36,340 nt of DNA from Penium margaritaceum (taxonomy: Eukaryota; Streptophyta; Zygnematophyceae; Desmidiales; Peniaceae), in assembly GCA_023375785.1 (NCBI GenBank), contig SZWC01004726.1:4421-40760 (forward strand), written 5' to 3'. Position numbers and translations under genes: made by a program. Every line of letters starts with the position of its first letter. The stretch's first letter is position 1. A model generated the notes under the pieces. The model ran no database searches. It had not been told where the DNA came from and was given only the letters and a program-made list of their open reading frames with translations. This document shows positions 20,474 to 30,100 of this stretch, in pieces.

Positions 20474-21150
20474 TCGACCAAAAACGCCTGCTGGACATGA
20501 TTCTCCAGCAAGTTTGTATTCGCTTAGCCATGTTGCCATACACAATCCTTACAGTCTTTGTGAGAAAGAAGACCAGGAAAATGCAAACATGCATGGGTTG
20601 CCAAGTATTCAACGACATCATCATCAAGAAACACTACCCTCTTCTGCAAGCAGAGAAGATTTTTGACCCAATCCAAGGGGCAGAAACTTTCACCAAAATG
20701 GACTTGTTGAGAGGTTATCACCAGATCCACATAGACAACAATGACATCACAAAGACAGTGATTTGCACATGCTACGGGCACTTTGAGTTCATGATTATAC
20801 CATTTGCACTCACAAATGCCCCAGCATCATTCAACTTGGCAGTAAATGATAGCTACGGCTCTACCTCGACGACGCTAGAGTTTCAGTACCTCTCTCCAAT
20901 GTCACTTGTAAAACCACTGGCTGGAGTTTGGGGTACAGTGAAAAGGACGCGTTCAATAAGTTAAGAAGTGCTCTGACCTCTACTCCAGCCTTACAATTGG
21001 CACATCTCATGGTGGACTACAACTTTGCTACTTATTTGTCCGATCAAGGAATTGGAGCCATTCTGCTCGAAGAGTATTGTGATCAAGGAAAAAGGGTTGC
21101 ATATATGTCAAAATCATGTGCAAGCCAGAGCTATTTTATCTGGTGAAAGA
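20455..21150 (+). pseudogene. gypsy-2: RT with internal deletion, then RNase H
   Basis: The frame from 20440 shows TVFVRKKTRKMQTC, FNDIIIKKHYPLLQ, AETFTKMDLLRGYHQIHI and YGHFEFMIIPFALTNAPASF, all gypsy RT motifs. After a frameshift the catalytic YLDD is at 20862-20873. It runs straight into RVSVPLSNVTCKT, the end of the connection region, so most of the sequence between (palm and thumb) is missing. RNase H follows in the 20928 frame: AFNKLRSALTSTPALQLAH and FATYLSDQGIGAILLE. Confidence 0.87.
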
Positions 21151-21499
21151 GAGACAAACATAGTTCTTTACACATGCTTTCAAAAAGTGGCAAATCTGCT
21201 TGACATGCAAAAGATGATTCATATGCATGAGCCATTATGCACTCAAATATCTCAAGACATAGCCAAACATGATATGTGAGCAAACTCAATTGATAAGTTT
21301 CCATAAGTTCATCTTTAACTACAAATTTCATACCAAAGGAGAACAAAATAGAGAGCATACTCTGAATCAGCAACTATACTTGATGTTTGTGAGGAGTTAT
21401 GAGGAGATCGGCAGGTACGACAAAACCAAGGTCCGGTTTGACGTACCCTAATGGCGACAGTAATTTACTTGCCATTTCATCATCACTCGAAATGAAGAG

Positions 21500-22290
21500 A
21501 TGTGGAGAGTTTTACTATACGAATGACATGATACTAGTCCATGTAGACGCTTTGGCAAGGATAAGATGCTCAAGAAGCTCACTACTACTAATGCAGAAGG
21601 GGTCATGGTTGAATGTCTTTATGATGGGTCTAATTGCCATACCGAGAGTACGCCTTTCTGAACTTCTTGCAGTCGCAACATCTCTTTACCCCCCCCCCCC
21701 TTTCCTTTCTTCAGTCACACCTTCTGCTACACTAGATGGCACCACCAATGATTTATGGTTGAATGTCTTCATGATGGGTTTCATTGCCATACCAAGAGGA
21801 CTTGACGAAATGCTAGTGGAGGTGGACCACTTCTTGAAGATGTATTTCATCCAAACTACAACAACCATCACTNAGACGCTCAAGAATCTCACTACTACTA
21901 ATGCAGAAGGAGTCATGGTTGAATGTCTTCATGATGGGTCCAATTGCCATACCAAGAGTACGCCTTTGTGAACTTCTTGCAGTCGCAACATCTCTTTACC
22001 CCCCCCCCCCTTTCCTTTCTTCAGTCACACCTTCTGCTACACTAGATGGCACCACCAATGATTTATGGTTGAATGTCTTCATGATGGGTTTCATTGCCAT
22101 ACCAAGAGGACTTGACGAAATGCTAGTGGAGGTGGACCACTTCTTGAAGATGTATTTCATCCAAACTACAACAACCATCACTGTAGAGGAAACTTCATGG
22201 TTGTTACTCAGCAAAGCCATCCAAATACATGTCATCTTCTCCTACATTATGAGGGACAGATATGGGAGGTTTACCATTGTATTATAGTGG
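21500..22290 (+). pseudogene. gypsy-2: integrase core, partly duplicated
   Basis: LNVFMMGFIAIPRGLDEMLV then EVDHFLKMYFIQTTTTIT is the gypsy integrase core around the first catalytic Asp (Asp replaced by Met-Gly context). IMRDRYGRF near 22245 corresponds to the SDRG motif. The core segment occurs twice because of the 309-bp duplication around the N at 21873. From 22290 to 22840 the sequence is too decayed to read. Confidence 0.78.
21564..22182 (+). repeat. 309-bp direct duplication separated by a single N
   Basis: Units 21564-21872 and 21874-22182 are offset by exactly 310 with one N between them. The differences I see (about seven) all lie in the first 100 bases. The remaining 200 or so, including a poly-C tract, look identical. 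Each unit also holds an internal repeat of an ATGGTTGAATGTCTT segment. The N at the joint suggests an assembly artefact, or two alleles placed in tandem. Confidence 0.92.
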
Positions 22291-22869
22291 GAGCTAATGA
22301 CTCGCTACGGCAGTCGGATCCAACAATTGTGAGCTTTCTGTCCAGTGACAGAGGCAGATTGAGGGAACCAATTAAACACTCAGACAACCACTCTGAACCT
22401 CATGCAAACCACATGAAAATCACTTGGTAGTCAAGCTACCAAACATCGGGCTTGGATACAATTCCGCAACCTGACTGAGTAAAACATCCTTGGAAATGGT
22501 TCATGAAAAAGTACCCACAATATAAGCAGTTTCTCATAGCTCAAACATCATACCGACGGATGAAATCTAGTTGCGAGACTTTTGGAAACTCTGGGAAAAG
22601 AGACATCAAATGCTTGGGAAGGTGGAAGCATCAATGAATTGAGTTGCCAAAAAAGATAGGGCAGGCATCAAAATCCAAGTCAATGAGTAGATCCTACTTA
22701 GCTCAGCGAACATCACTACGTGAAGATAAAGCCTATGTTGTTGGGTCATGTCATCACTGAGTAGATGCAAAAACTTGTTTTCACTTAGATTCCCTTATAG
22801 AAACATGACTATCCACCTGATTTTCCACATCATCTGACCCAAAGTCTACTGTGACAAAAACAAGGGCCG

Positions 22870-23060
22870 CAAGTGGAAGTAGACAAGGGTACGGAGTACG
22901 AATTTTAAGAAGTCTTTGGACACCCAAAACAAAGCAAAGTAGTGAAATATCTTGTCAAGTGGAAGGGTTAGAACCCATTGCATAACCAGTGAGAAACCTA
23001 TGACAACCTATAGGACGTGGATCAGCAGACTACGACTATTTTAGCCAGCATCAAGCCACG
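22870..23060 (+). pseudogene. gypsy-2: chromodomain remnant
   Basis: From 22939 the + strand reads VVKYLVKWKG, a stop, NPLHNQ, a stop, ETYDNL. This is the chromodomain pattern YLVKWKGY...WE. The stops sit where the family has Tyr and Trp; the Trp site fits a G-to-A change. The chromodomain identifies a chromovirus. Confidence 0.8.
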
Positions 23061-23488
23061 TCTGGCGATATGCCAAGACCTCAAAGCTACAAGGCAAAGA
23101 GTGGGCAATTTCGTCATAACGTTCATGCCCCAGCCCCTGACAACTGCCGGATGATACGCGAATTGGCTGTGGGTGTTTTTACCAACTGCTCTGACTACCA
23201 GTGTTCAATTACAGAAAGCCTAGATAGGTTTGATCGCATTGCTAAGACGTTGAGACAAAAATTGCAACCCATATTGATCCCTTGGTATTGTTTGACCAAA
23301 ATCCCCATTGTGCTAGATTTCATACAAAGACACACTTCAATGTTTTGAAGCCCCCTAATCATTGGTGTATATTATCAAATCATCCAGTAGAGACATGGCA
23401 TTGCATGCGCCCTCAACTCGATTGTCCACGACCTAAATATGCCTCATTCTCCTTTTAGGTATCAATCTCTGTGGCATTTATCATTTAA

Positions 23489-24188
23489 TGTAGGGAGAGG
23501 GCCGGTTCGGCCCTCCCACCTCGTGATAGCGAGGCGGTGTTTTGCAACCACCCCTCGCTAAAGCGATGGCTGGCTGGTGACCAGCCACTCACTGGCCGTT
23601 GGCCGGCCACTGGCCGGCCGGCTGGATGGCCGACGGAAAGTAGGGTGACCTGCTGGCCACCAGCTGGCTAGCCATCAGCTGCTGATCAAGCTGGTGGCTC
23701 AAATGGTGGCTTTAAGGCCATGAGGGCATCGAGGGGAAGGCCAGTGGCCTCGTGCCCTTGTCCTTGCTTGCCATCCTCAGCAGCAAGTGCAGGAAACGAA
23801 GAGGGATGGATGACAGCGAGAGTGAGACGCGAAACAAGAATAAAACATCGACACAAAAATTCTAGACGTGCCTTGCAGACGATAACTTTGCATCGTTGTG
23901 GGAAAAAAAAAAGCTTTCTTACTAAGAACTCGCAGTTTCAAAGACAAAGAATTCATGTGAACTCATGGGTTTGGGATAACACCCCCCTCGTTTGGGACCA
24001 AGAATGAATGGGGGAGGAAAAAACGGAAATGGGCATCTGGAATCAAGAAATGTTTTAGTCTCCTTGTATGGTTTGTTGATGAAAATTACCTTTAAGGTGT
24101 TCCAGTGGTAAAAAATATCCAACAAACTCTGGACACCATTTTGTGAACTCCAACAATGGCTTCCAGAGCATGAGTCTTGTACGTTACA
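23489..24188 (+). repeat. 5' LTR of gypsy-3
   Basis: It starts TGTAGGGAGAGGG and ends TGTACGTTACA. GGCC-rich repeats at about 23560-23640 are matched in the right LTR near 27570-27670. Other shared blocks are ACACCCCCCTCG/ATACCCCCCTCG and AAATGTTTTAGTCTC. Similarity to the right LTR is clear but heavily diverged. Confidence 0.85.
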
Positions 24189-24189
24189 G

Positions 24190-24203
24190 CGGTATCATAG
24201 TAC
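24190..24203 (+). other. Primer binding site of gypsy-3 (iMet-like)
   Basis: CGGTATCATAGTAC begins two bases after the LTR end. It resembles TGGTATCAGAGC with a few changes, the usual offset and type for plant LTR elements. Confidence 0.7.
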
Positions 24204-24329
24204 TACGACCCTTGCGACCAAGTCTGGGATGAAGTTAAAGTCCATACCAGTTTGTCTACAATGCAGGTCATGATACATATTTGAAAAATTTATTAGTTCA
24301 TCTTGGCTACAAAAATTAGAGGACAAAGG

Positions 24330-25207
24330 GAAGGAAGACACGCCACAAGATATTGAATCTCTATTGGTGGAGTTCTTGGATGGACTCCACAGGCTGACCT
24401 TCCACCCGAACGACACATGGGTACACAATTCTGCTGCAACCAGAGACGACTCCTTCATTTAGACCCATGTATCGCCTCACTCAAGCAGAAAGGCAAGAGG
24501 CTGAATGCCATGTCAAAGAGTACCGTGTAAAAGGGTAAATTAAGTAGATTTGCTCCACGTACGATACGTCAATACTTTTTATGAAAAAAAATGGACAGTG
24601 GTTTATGCATGCACATGGACCACATGGCACTAAAGAAGCTGGCTGTGAAAATTCAATTTCCCTTTCCACGCATTGGGGACCTCCTTGACGAAACTCAAGT
24701 GGAAATTTCTCTTCATCCTTGGATTAGTCTCAAGGATACCATCAAATCAGCATCTCGGAAGATGATGTTTCCAAAACTTTATTCTGGATGCACATGGGAC
24801 GTAATGTACTTCGGATTTTTTTATTCATACAAGCAAGCGCTTCTAAGGAGTTTTTAGAAATATCGTTTGCCAAGAAACTTGGTGATTTTGTCTTCATCAA
24901 ACTAGATGACATCATGGATTTCTCTAAATCACTGAAGGAGGACAAAGAACATCTACAAAATGTCTTTGCTATCCTTGAAGAAGAGAAGCTCTATGTAAAA
25001 CTGAGCAAGTCTAAGTTTGCACAAGATGAGCTTCAATACCATGGATCCAAAGTCGGCAAGGATGGTATCTGTGCCGATCCACAAAAGGTCCAAGCTATGG
25101 TGGATTGGTCCACCCAGAAAATTTTTGGTGTTTTAGGTCTTTCCTTGACCTTGCAAACTACTTTGAATGATTCATACAAGGATATTCATCCTTGGCAGCT
25201 CCATTAA
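24330..25207 (+). pseudogene. gypsy-3: linker and reverse transcriptase
   Basis: The linker (ESLLVEFLDGLHRLTF) leads into PMYRLTQAERQEAECHVKEY and NGQWFMH, the gypsy RT start. After shifts come MALKKLAVKIQFPFPRIGDL, the core in broken frames, and DFVFIKLDDIMDFSKSLKED at about 24885. There the catalytic YxDD is KLDD. The thumb has KLYVKLSKSKFAQDELQYHG and KVQAMVDWSTQK. Frameshifts near 24540, 24590 and 24850 inactivate it. Confidence 0.87.
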
Positions 25208-25389
25208 TCAGGTTCACCTAAAAAGATGTGCATTGAGAATAGACAGGTGATTACAAGAACACCTTTCTCAAATTCAAAGAGATTCCTTTCACACTGCTCA
25301 CCTTAGCTCTTGAAAATCCATCGCAACCATGGGTAGTGTGATGTGCTATGTCAATAATGGGAATGAAAATTGGTCCTCGCATAACATGG

Positions 25390-25700
25390 TCATCCACTTG
25401 TGAATAAGAGTCGCAAGCTCATCCCCGTGGAGATGCGGTGAACAGCTGGTGACTAAGAGCTCCTCACTGTGGTACATGCTTTCAAGATGTGGCATTGTTA
25501 CCTTGGGGACGCGGAGGGGGGCGAGATGGTCGTGACTGACCAGAACCTATTGGTTTTTTTTCCAAACGTAATTAAATATATCAATATGACGGGCGCCTTG
25601 GAGTGAATACCTAAGCCAATTCTTGTTCATGTGGGAACATAGGCTACATTGTATCAATGTGGCTGATGCACTTACCTAACATCCTGTGGAAAAAAAGGTA
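25390..25700 (+). pseudogene. gypsy-3: RNase H remnant
   Basis: The + strand from about 25445 reads ELLTVVHAFKMWHCYLGD and later VVTDQNLLVFFPN, matching gypsy RNase H ELLAVVxALxxWRHYL and TDHxxLxYF. Stops interrupt both sides. From 25207 to 25390 the sequence is probably the RNase H start, unreadable by eye. Confidence 0.78.
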
Positions 25701-25849
25701 AGTACCCTGGTCCATAGGTGCTTATGGCCATTGTGACAAATACAATGGAAATGACATTGTATTTGTCACCTAAAGAGATTACCCACTACACTGATTTTGT
25801 AAACAGGTTTTGGAGAGGGTAGATTTTTGGTTCGAAGGCTTCAAAAATC

Positions 25850-26690
25850 TAGACAAATACAGATTGATGGAGGCTGCAGGGACGAAGTGGAACAAAGAGA
25901 AATTCATTGTGCCTAACTTGGGAGATGTTTGATTGAATTTTGTCTCCTTGTTCCGTAACCTACCGGTGGCAATTCATGTCAAACATTGAAAGTAAAACCA
26001 TGCACTCTTCGGCCACTATTGCTGGCCACAATGGAATGTCCGTGTCTTTAAGTATTTCATGAAATACAAATTGTGCCTTCAAAACAAGGCCAGGAACAAA
26101 GGGCCTGTTGGACTCCAACAACTTCTCATCCATGGAATTTGTGGAAGTGCGTTAACACAGGCTTTGTTAGTCTTCTGGACGCTCCCCATGGCCACGATGT
26201 AACACTAGTGGTTTTTGATATTCTGACAAAGGTGACACATTTGATTTCTACAACCATTGGCGTGAATGTTGATGAGACCGCTCGTCTCTTCTTTGAGGGT
26301 GTCATGAAGTACCATGATTTTCTTTGCCCATTATCTTCCAGGAAGATAGAAATTTGGATAATGAATTCTAGTAGAACATTGACGATTACTTCCATATCGA
26401 GTCTCAAAGTTTTATAGAATTTCACCCTAAAAATGATGGACAAGCAAAGTGCATGAATGACATTCTCGAGCAGATGCTCCACATGTACATGGACCCCACC
26501 ATGAATGACCGGGAGGAATTCCTAGCACAAGAGGAGTATATGATGAACAACTCGATGAACGACTCCAAGAAGTTCACACCATTTGTGTTGAAAAGTGGTC
26601 AAAATCCAGTGTTGTCCTCTTCATTTGCAATAAGTGTGAATACACAAGGACAAGTTCTTCTTGCTCAGTTTTTTACCGAGTGAGTAGACT
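25850..26690 (+). pseudogene. gypsy-3: integrase remnant
   Basis: The frame from 26073 includes DVTLVVFDILTKVTHLI, then VDETARLFFEGVMKYH, the integrase core after the first Asp. Near 26420 EFHPKNDGQAKCMNDILEQM matches HPQTDGQTERxN. The frame at 26453-26683 ends with MNDSKKFTPFVLKSGQNPV, matching the SPFxLxxGxxP motif. Stops separate the parts. Confidence 0.83.
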
Positions 26691-26759
26691 CCTTGTTACA
26701 GGATATGAAGGGTCACCTTCAAGCAACTCAGCCACAACAAACCGCAAATGCCGACAAGT

Positions 26760-27170
26760 CTCTTTTGACATTACCAAAAAGGTTTTTCCTAAAACTAAGA
26801 ACTTTTAGCTAAAGTTTCCAGGGGTGGAGAAAACGTCTCATGAAGTGGATTGGACGGTTTCATATTGTTCGGGCCAGTGGCATGCCGGTTGCTACTTCCG
26901 TTGATTGTGAAGATACATGAACACTTTCAAGTGAGCCTCCTAACTGCGTATACGGTAGGAGAAACAGTTCAGGCACCATTGATAGTTCTCGTTGCCAAAA
27001 GAAAATAAAAGGTCCTCCATCTACTATAGCATGGAAAGCTCACACTTTGGATGCAGATTGTTGGATGATACCTAGTCTAGTGGGCTGGTGGTGGACCTGA
27101 ACATAACTCATGGGAACTTGAATCTTGCTTGTCCGCTAGGGTAGTTAATGACGGCTGGAGCAAGCTGGTA
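26760..27170 (+). pseudogene. gypsy-3: integrase C-terminus and chromodomain remnant
   Basis: Near 26790-26900 the + strand has LPKRFFLKLRTF and GRFHIVRASGMPV, the C-terminal barrel region. At 27081-27150 WAGGGPEHNSWELESCLSA matches the second half of a chromodomain (W-x-G-x(n)-WE). The upstream half is lost in stops. Confidence 0.62.
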
Positions 27171-27481
27171 GCTTGCACTCTTTGTTACATGGCAGGAAAC
27201 ACCACCTGAATGCAGAAATAGTGAAGAACAAATCTGTTGGGTGGCATTAATGGGAAACGATCATAGGAGGTTGGGAATGTCTAACATCGTTGTTGTGCAG
27301 ACGGTCCAGCCTAAAGGAGGGAGGCCGCTTGCCGTGCTTATCGACACGTTGTAGCTTAGATCATAGTGTCAAGCATGTATTTATATTCCGATGGTGATTG
27401 AAATTATTTGTTCTCTTTCACAATGTTGACGCCTTAGTATGTGGCAATCCTACTTATTGGGCATGAATTAGGACACTTCAT

Positions 27482-27497
27482 AAAGGGTGGGGAGGAA
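27482..27497 (+). other. Polypurine tract of gypsy-3
   Basis: AAAGGGTGGGGAGGAA, purine except for one T, ends exactly at the first base of the right LTR. This is the expected site for plus-strand priming and confirms the LTR boundary. Confidence 0.82.
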
Positions 27498-28197
27498 TTA
27501 AGCGGGGGTGTTGGTTCAACCCTCTTTCCTTGCAATAGTGAGGGGGTGGTTTATAACCATTGCTTATTGAAGCGAGGAGTGGCCGGTGGCCAGTCACTCG
27601 CTGACCGCTGGCCAATTGGCCGGATGGATGGCTGGCAGCCGGTCAAGTTTCCCGCTGGCCACCGGCTAGCTAGCCACCAGCCGTCAATCAAGCTTGTGGC
27701 TTGATTGGTAGCTTAGAAGCCAGAAGGATCACATGGACGATGCTTGTGGCCTCGTGTCCTTGTCCTCGCTTGCGCTCCTTGCCAGGAAGAGCAAGCAAGG
27801 AAAAGGGATGGACATGAGCAAGAGAGACGTGAGACAAAAGAAGACAGTTTATAAAGATTACTGGACGCGCCTCGCATAAGACGATTTTGTGCCATCACGT
27901 CAAAAACAAAACTTGAGTTTGTTTGCTACAAACTCACAGTTTGAAACACAGAAAGATCATGCTAACTCACGAGATTGGGGTTATACCCCCCTCGCATGGG
28001 ACCCAAAACCAGGGGGCGAGGTAAGAAGAGATTAGCCCTCCGACAACTCAAAATGTTTTAGTCTCTGTGCATGGGTCGTCAATGATGATTGTCCTTGGAG
28101 TGACGCGAAGCAAAAAACTCCTCCAACCAGCTGTGGTTGCCATTTTTCAAACTCTAACAATGAATTTAGTGAATGTGTTGTAGACATGTACGTTACA
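27498..28197 (+). repeat. 3' LTR of gypsy-3
   Basis: It starts TTAAGCGGGGG (terminal TG changed to TT) and ends ATGTACGTTACA. It has the same 700-bp length and block order as the 5' LTR. The reading frames inside are not genes. Confidence 0.85.
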
Positions 28198-28385
28198 TTC
28201 ACGTAGACTTGTTTACAAATTACAAAAGTGACCCATTTTTCGTGATCCTGTTTTGTTTCGCAACTATACTTTGTTCACCATTTGCATTATGCTTGGTGTA
28301 ACACGTTTGGCCAACTATCATCATCTCTGTTTTTTTTTAATAGAATGTTTCTATAAATTGGATCACCTTTCGTAATGGTTGAAAG

Positions 28386-29006
28386 TGATAGGTTGTCTGG
28401 AAGTTTCTTATTTTCACTGTGGCTGATGTGGCGACATCATCCAGTCAGCTAGCGCACTAGAAATCAAGTAGGTGCAAGAAACAACAAGGGTTAAGCCAGG
28501 GAGATGAGTAAACTCTCATAAGCTCCAATAGCTCAATATTGTAGAGAGAAATGACAAGTAGCAAACACACAGCAAAAATACATGCCACAAAGCACGACAA
28601 TTGATGCGCGCGAGAGTGAATTTTTGTCCTAAATAGCCCAAAACCATTCTTTTGGTCATAATTTTGTACAAAATCTAAACATAGACATGCAAAAACTCAA
28701 TCTAGACGCTACCACTAGTCTTATGAACAAGTCCGGTGCCTATTGGTGGATACACAATACAAGAAATGCAAATGAGGCTCAAGATTCAATCCACCAAGAA
28801 AACTCTACCGACTACAAATAATTACGTAGCACTCCAACAAGTCCTCGAGACTCCGTGGAAGTTGTTTAGTAGCTACTAGCGTGTTGAGCCACAACGCGGC
28901 GGTGCTCAGTCACCAGCTGGGTTCGCATGAGGGATTTGCATGAGCATGGACACCGTCGAGATGTTATCATAAGTTGTACAAACAGACCATCACATTAGAG
29001 AGAAGA
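28386..29006 (-). repeat. Solo LTR of the copia-1/copia-2 family
   Basis: It starts TGATAGGTTGTCTGGAAG, parallel to the copia-2 LTR start. It runs through GCCCAAAACCATTCTTTTGG-type and GGGATTTGCATGAGCATGGA-type blocks that match the copia-1 LTR reverse complement. No internal copia sequence is on either side, so it is a solo LTR left by LTR-LTR recombination, or a fragment. The right end is placed within about 20 bases, and no clear target duplication is visible. 28198-28385 holds nothing I recognise. Confidence 0.72.
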
Positions 29007-30100
29007 ATCAAGAACCATGTAAATGACTTGATATTGTTCATGGGAGTATGTGACAGCATTACATATTTATAAATATTCTACTCCACCTCAACTTCTTAAA
29101 AAATTTGTTATGATTTGCAAGTGATATTTCGAATTCATACGTCATGCTGGAAGAGTGCTTCATGTTTTGTCCTAGACGTGCACGAGTCCCTACACTCCAC
29201 GAGTGGCCATTTCTATCCTTACATTCATTGCCTAACTCTTACCTGTGAATGAATGAAGACACCTTGCCCGTATTTTACTAAAGGATGGGTGTGATCATTT
29301 ATTTTACTGGTAGGTATTTGGGTGACCCGAATTTTAGAGTTGCTTATGGATATTTTCTCCTTCCCTTTTGCGCATGATGCATACCGTTTCCGTCGGCCGC
29401 TTCGGAGCATGCAGAGAGTTTCTTGTTTCTCGTTTTCCATGAAGTGAAAGCTGAATTGCACCTCTGGAAGTCTGGCCAAACCTGACAATGAATATCCGTA
29501 TCTGCTTTTTCCAGTTTTACGGCAAAATGTTTTGTCGTTAGTTCGGGATTAACATTATGAGTGCCTCCGTCTTCCACGCGATTGTTCCCATCCAGGTGCT
29601 CGAGTCGCCAGCTGCGCCGCTTCGGGAATAGCGTCTCGAGGTGCATAGTGGGAAGCGCCTTGTCGCGCATCGGCAGCGAAGAGGAGCACACCAATGAGGC
29701 AGAGTGGGGCTCTGACACCACCGCCCCCCTTTATCAGTCCCTGGTCAACATAGAACCAGCATGAGAAAACAAGCTGCCTTCACAGCCTTGAAAGAAAGTT
29801 GCGTATACTTCCTAGCACTTCACGGACACAAGCTTCGTCCTTCGGGAAAGTGCGCCACAGAACCTCGCCCAACCTCTCCAGTGGAGCACATCGCACGTAA
29901 GCAAGAGCCTCCCTGTGGTCGCACCTCTGCCAAACGACTCCAGCTTGAAGTCAAAGCCGTCCGACCCGCAACGCTCCAAGCTCGACAATCTGCCGTTCGC
30001 GTTCTCGCCCACTCTCTCCTGCTTACACTTGCTGCGTTTGTCATAGACAGAGAGGGTGTCAGGGCCTCACAGATCTGCACGGTGCGAAAGGAATACAAGT
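29007..30100 (+). other. 5' flank of the pectinesterase gene
   Basis: Base composition shifts from AT-rich to GC-rich at about 29560. A minus frame (29344-29721) and two plus frames (29561-29764, 29761-30237) are open but show no recognisable domain. The last overlaps the pectinesterase ATG in another frame, so it would act as an overlapping upstream frame if transcription starts before 29761. I see no clear TATA box. Confidence 0.5.

Larger units (their letters stand above)
20455..23060 (+). mobile_element. Ty3/gypsy chromovirus pol remnant, plus strand (gypsy-2)
   Basis: On the + strand the order is RT fingers/palm, a deleted palm/thumb, RNase H, integrase core with a duplicated 309-bp unit, and a chromodomain. 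No LTR or gag was found. It starts only about 75 bp from the opposite-facing gypsy-1. The tail 23060-23488 has no recognisable content. Confidence 0.83.
23489..28197 (+). mobile_element. Ty3/gypsy chromovirus with both LTRs, lacking gag and protease (gypsy-3)
   Basis: Two homologous 700-bp LTRs (23489-24188 and 27498-28197) enclose 3.3 kb. The left one is followed by an iMet-like primer site and the right one is preceded by a purine-rich tract. The inside goes directly to the protease-RT linker (about 24330), then RT, RNase H, integrase and a chromodomain, so gag and protease are absent. Flanking pentamers are TTTAA and TTCAC, at best a decayed duplication. Confidence 0.85.

Noticed and set aside
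29344..29721. Minus-strand 125-codon frame upstream of the pectinesterase
   Set aside because: No signal, domain or family resemblance that I recognise, and no codon evidence; it could be chance in GC-rich flank.
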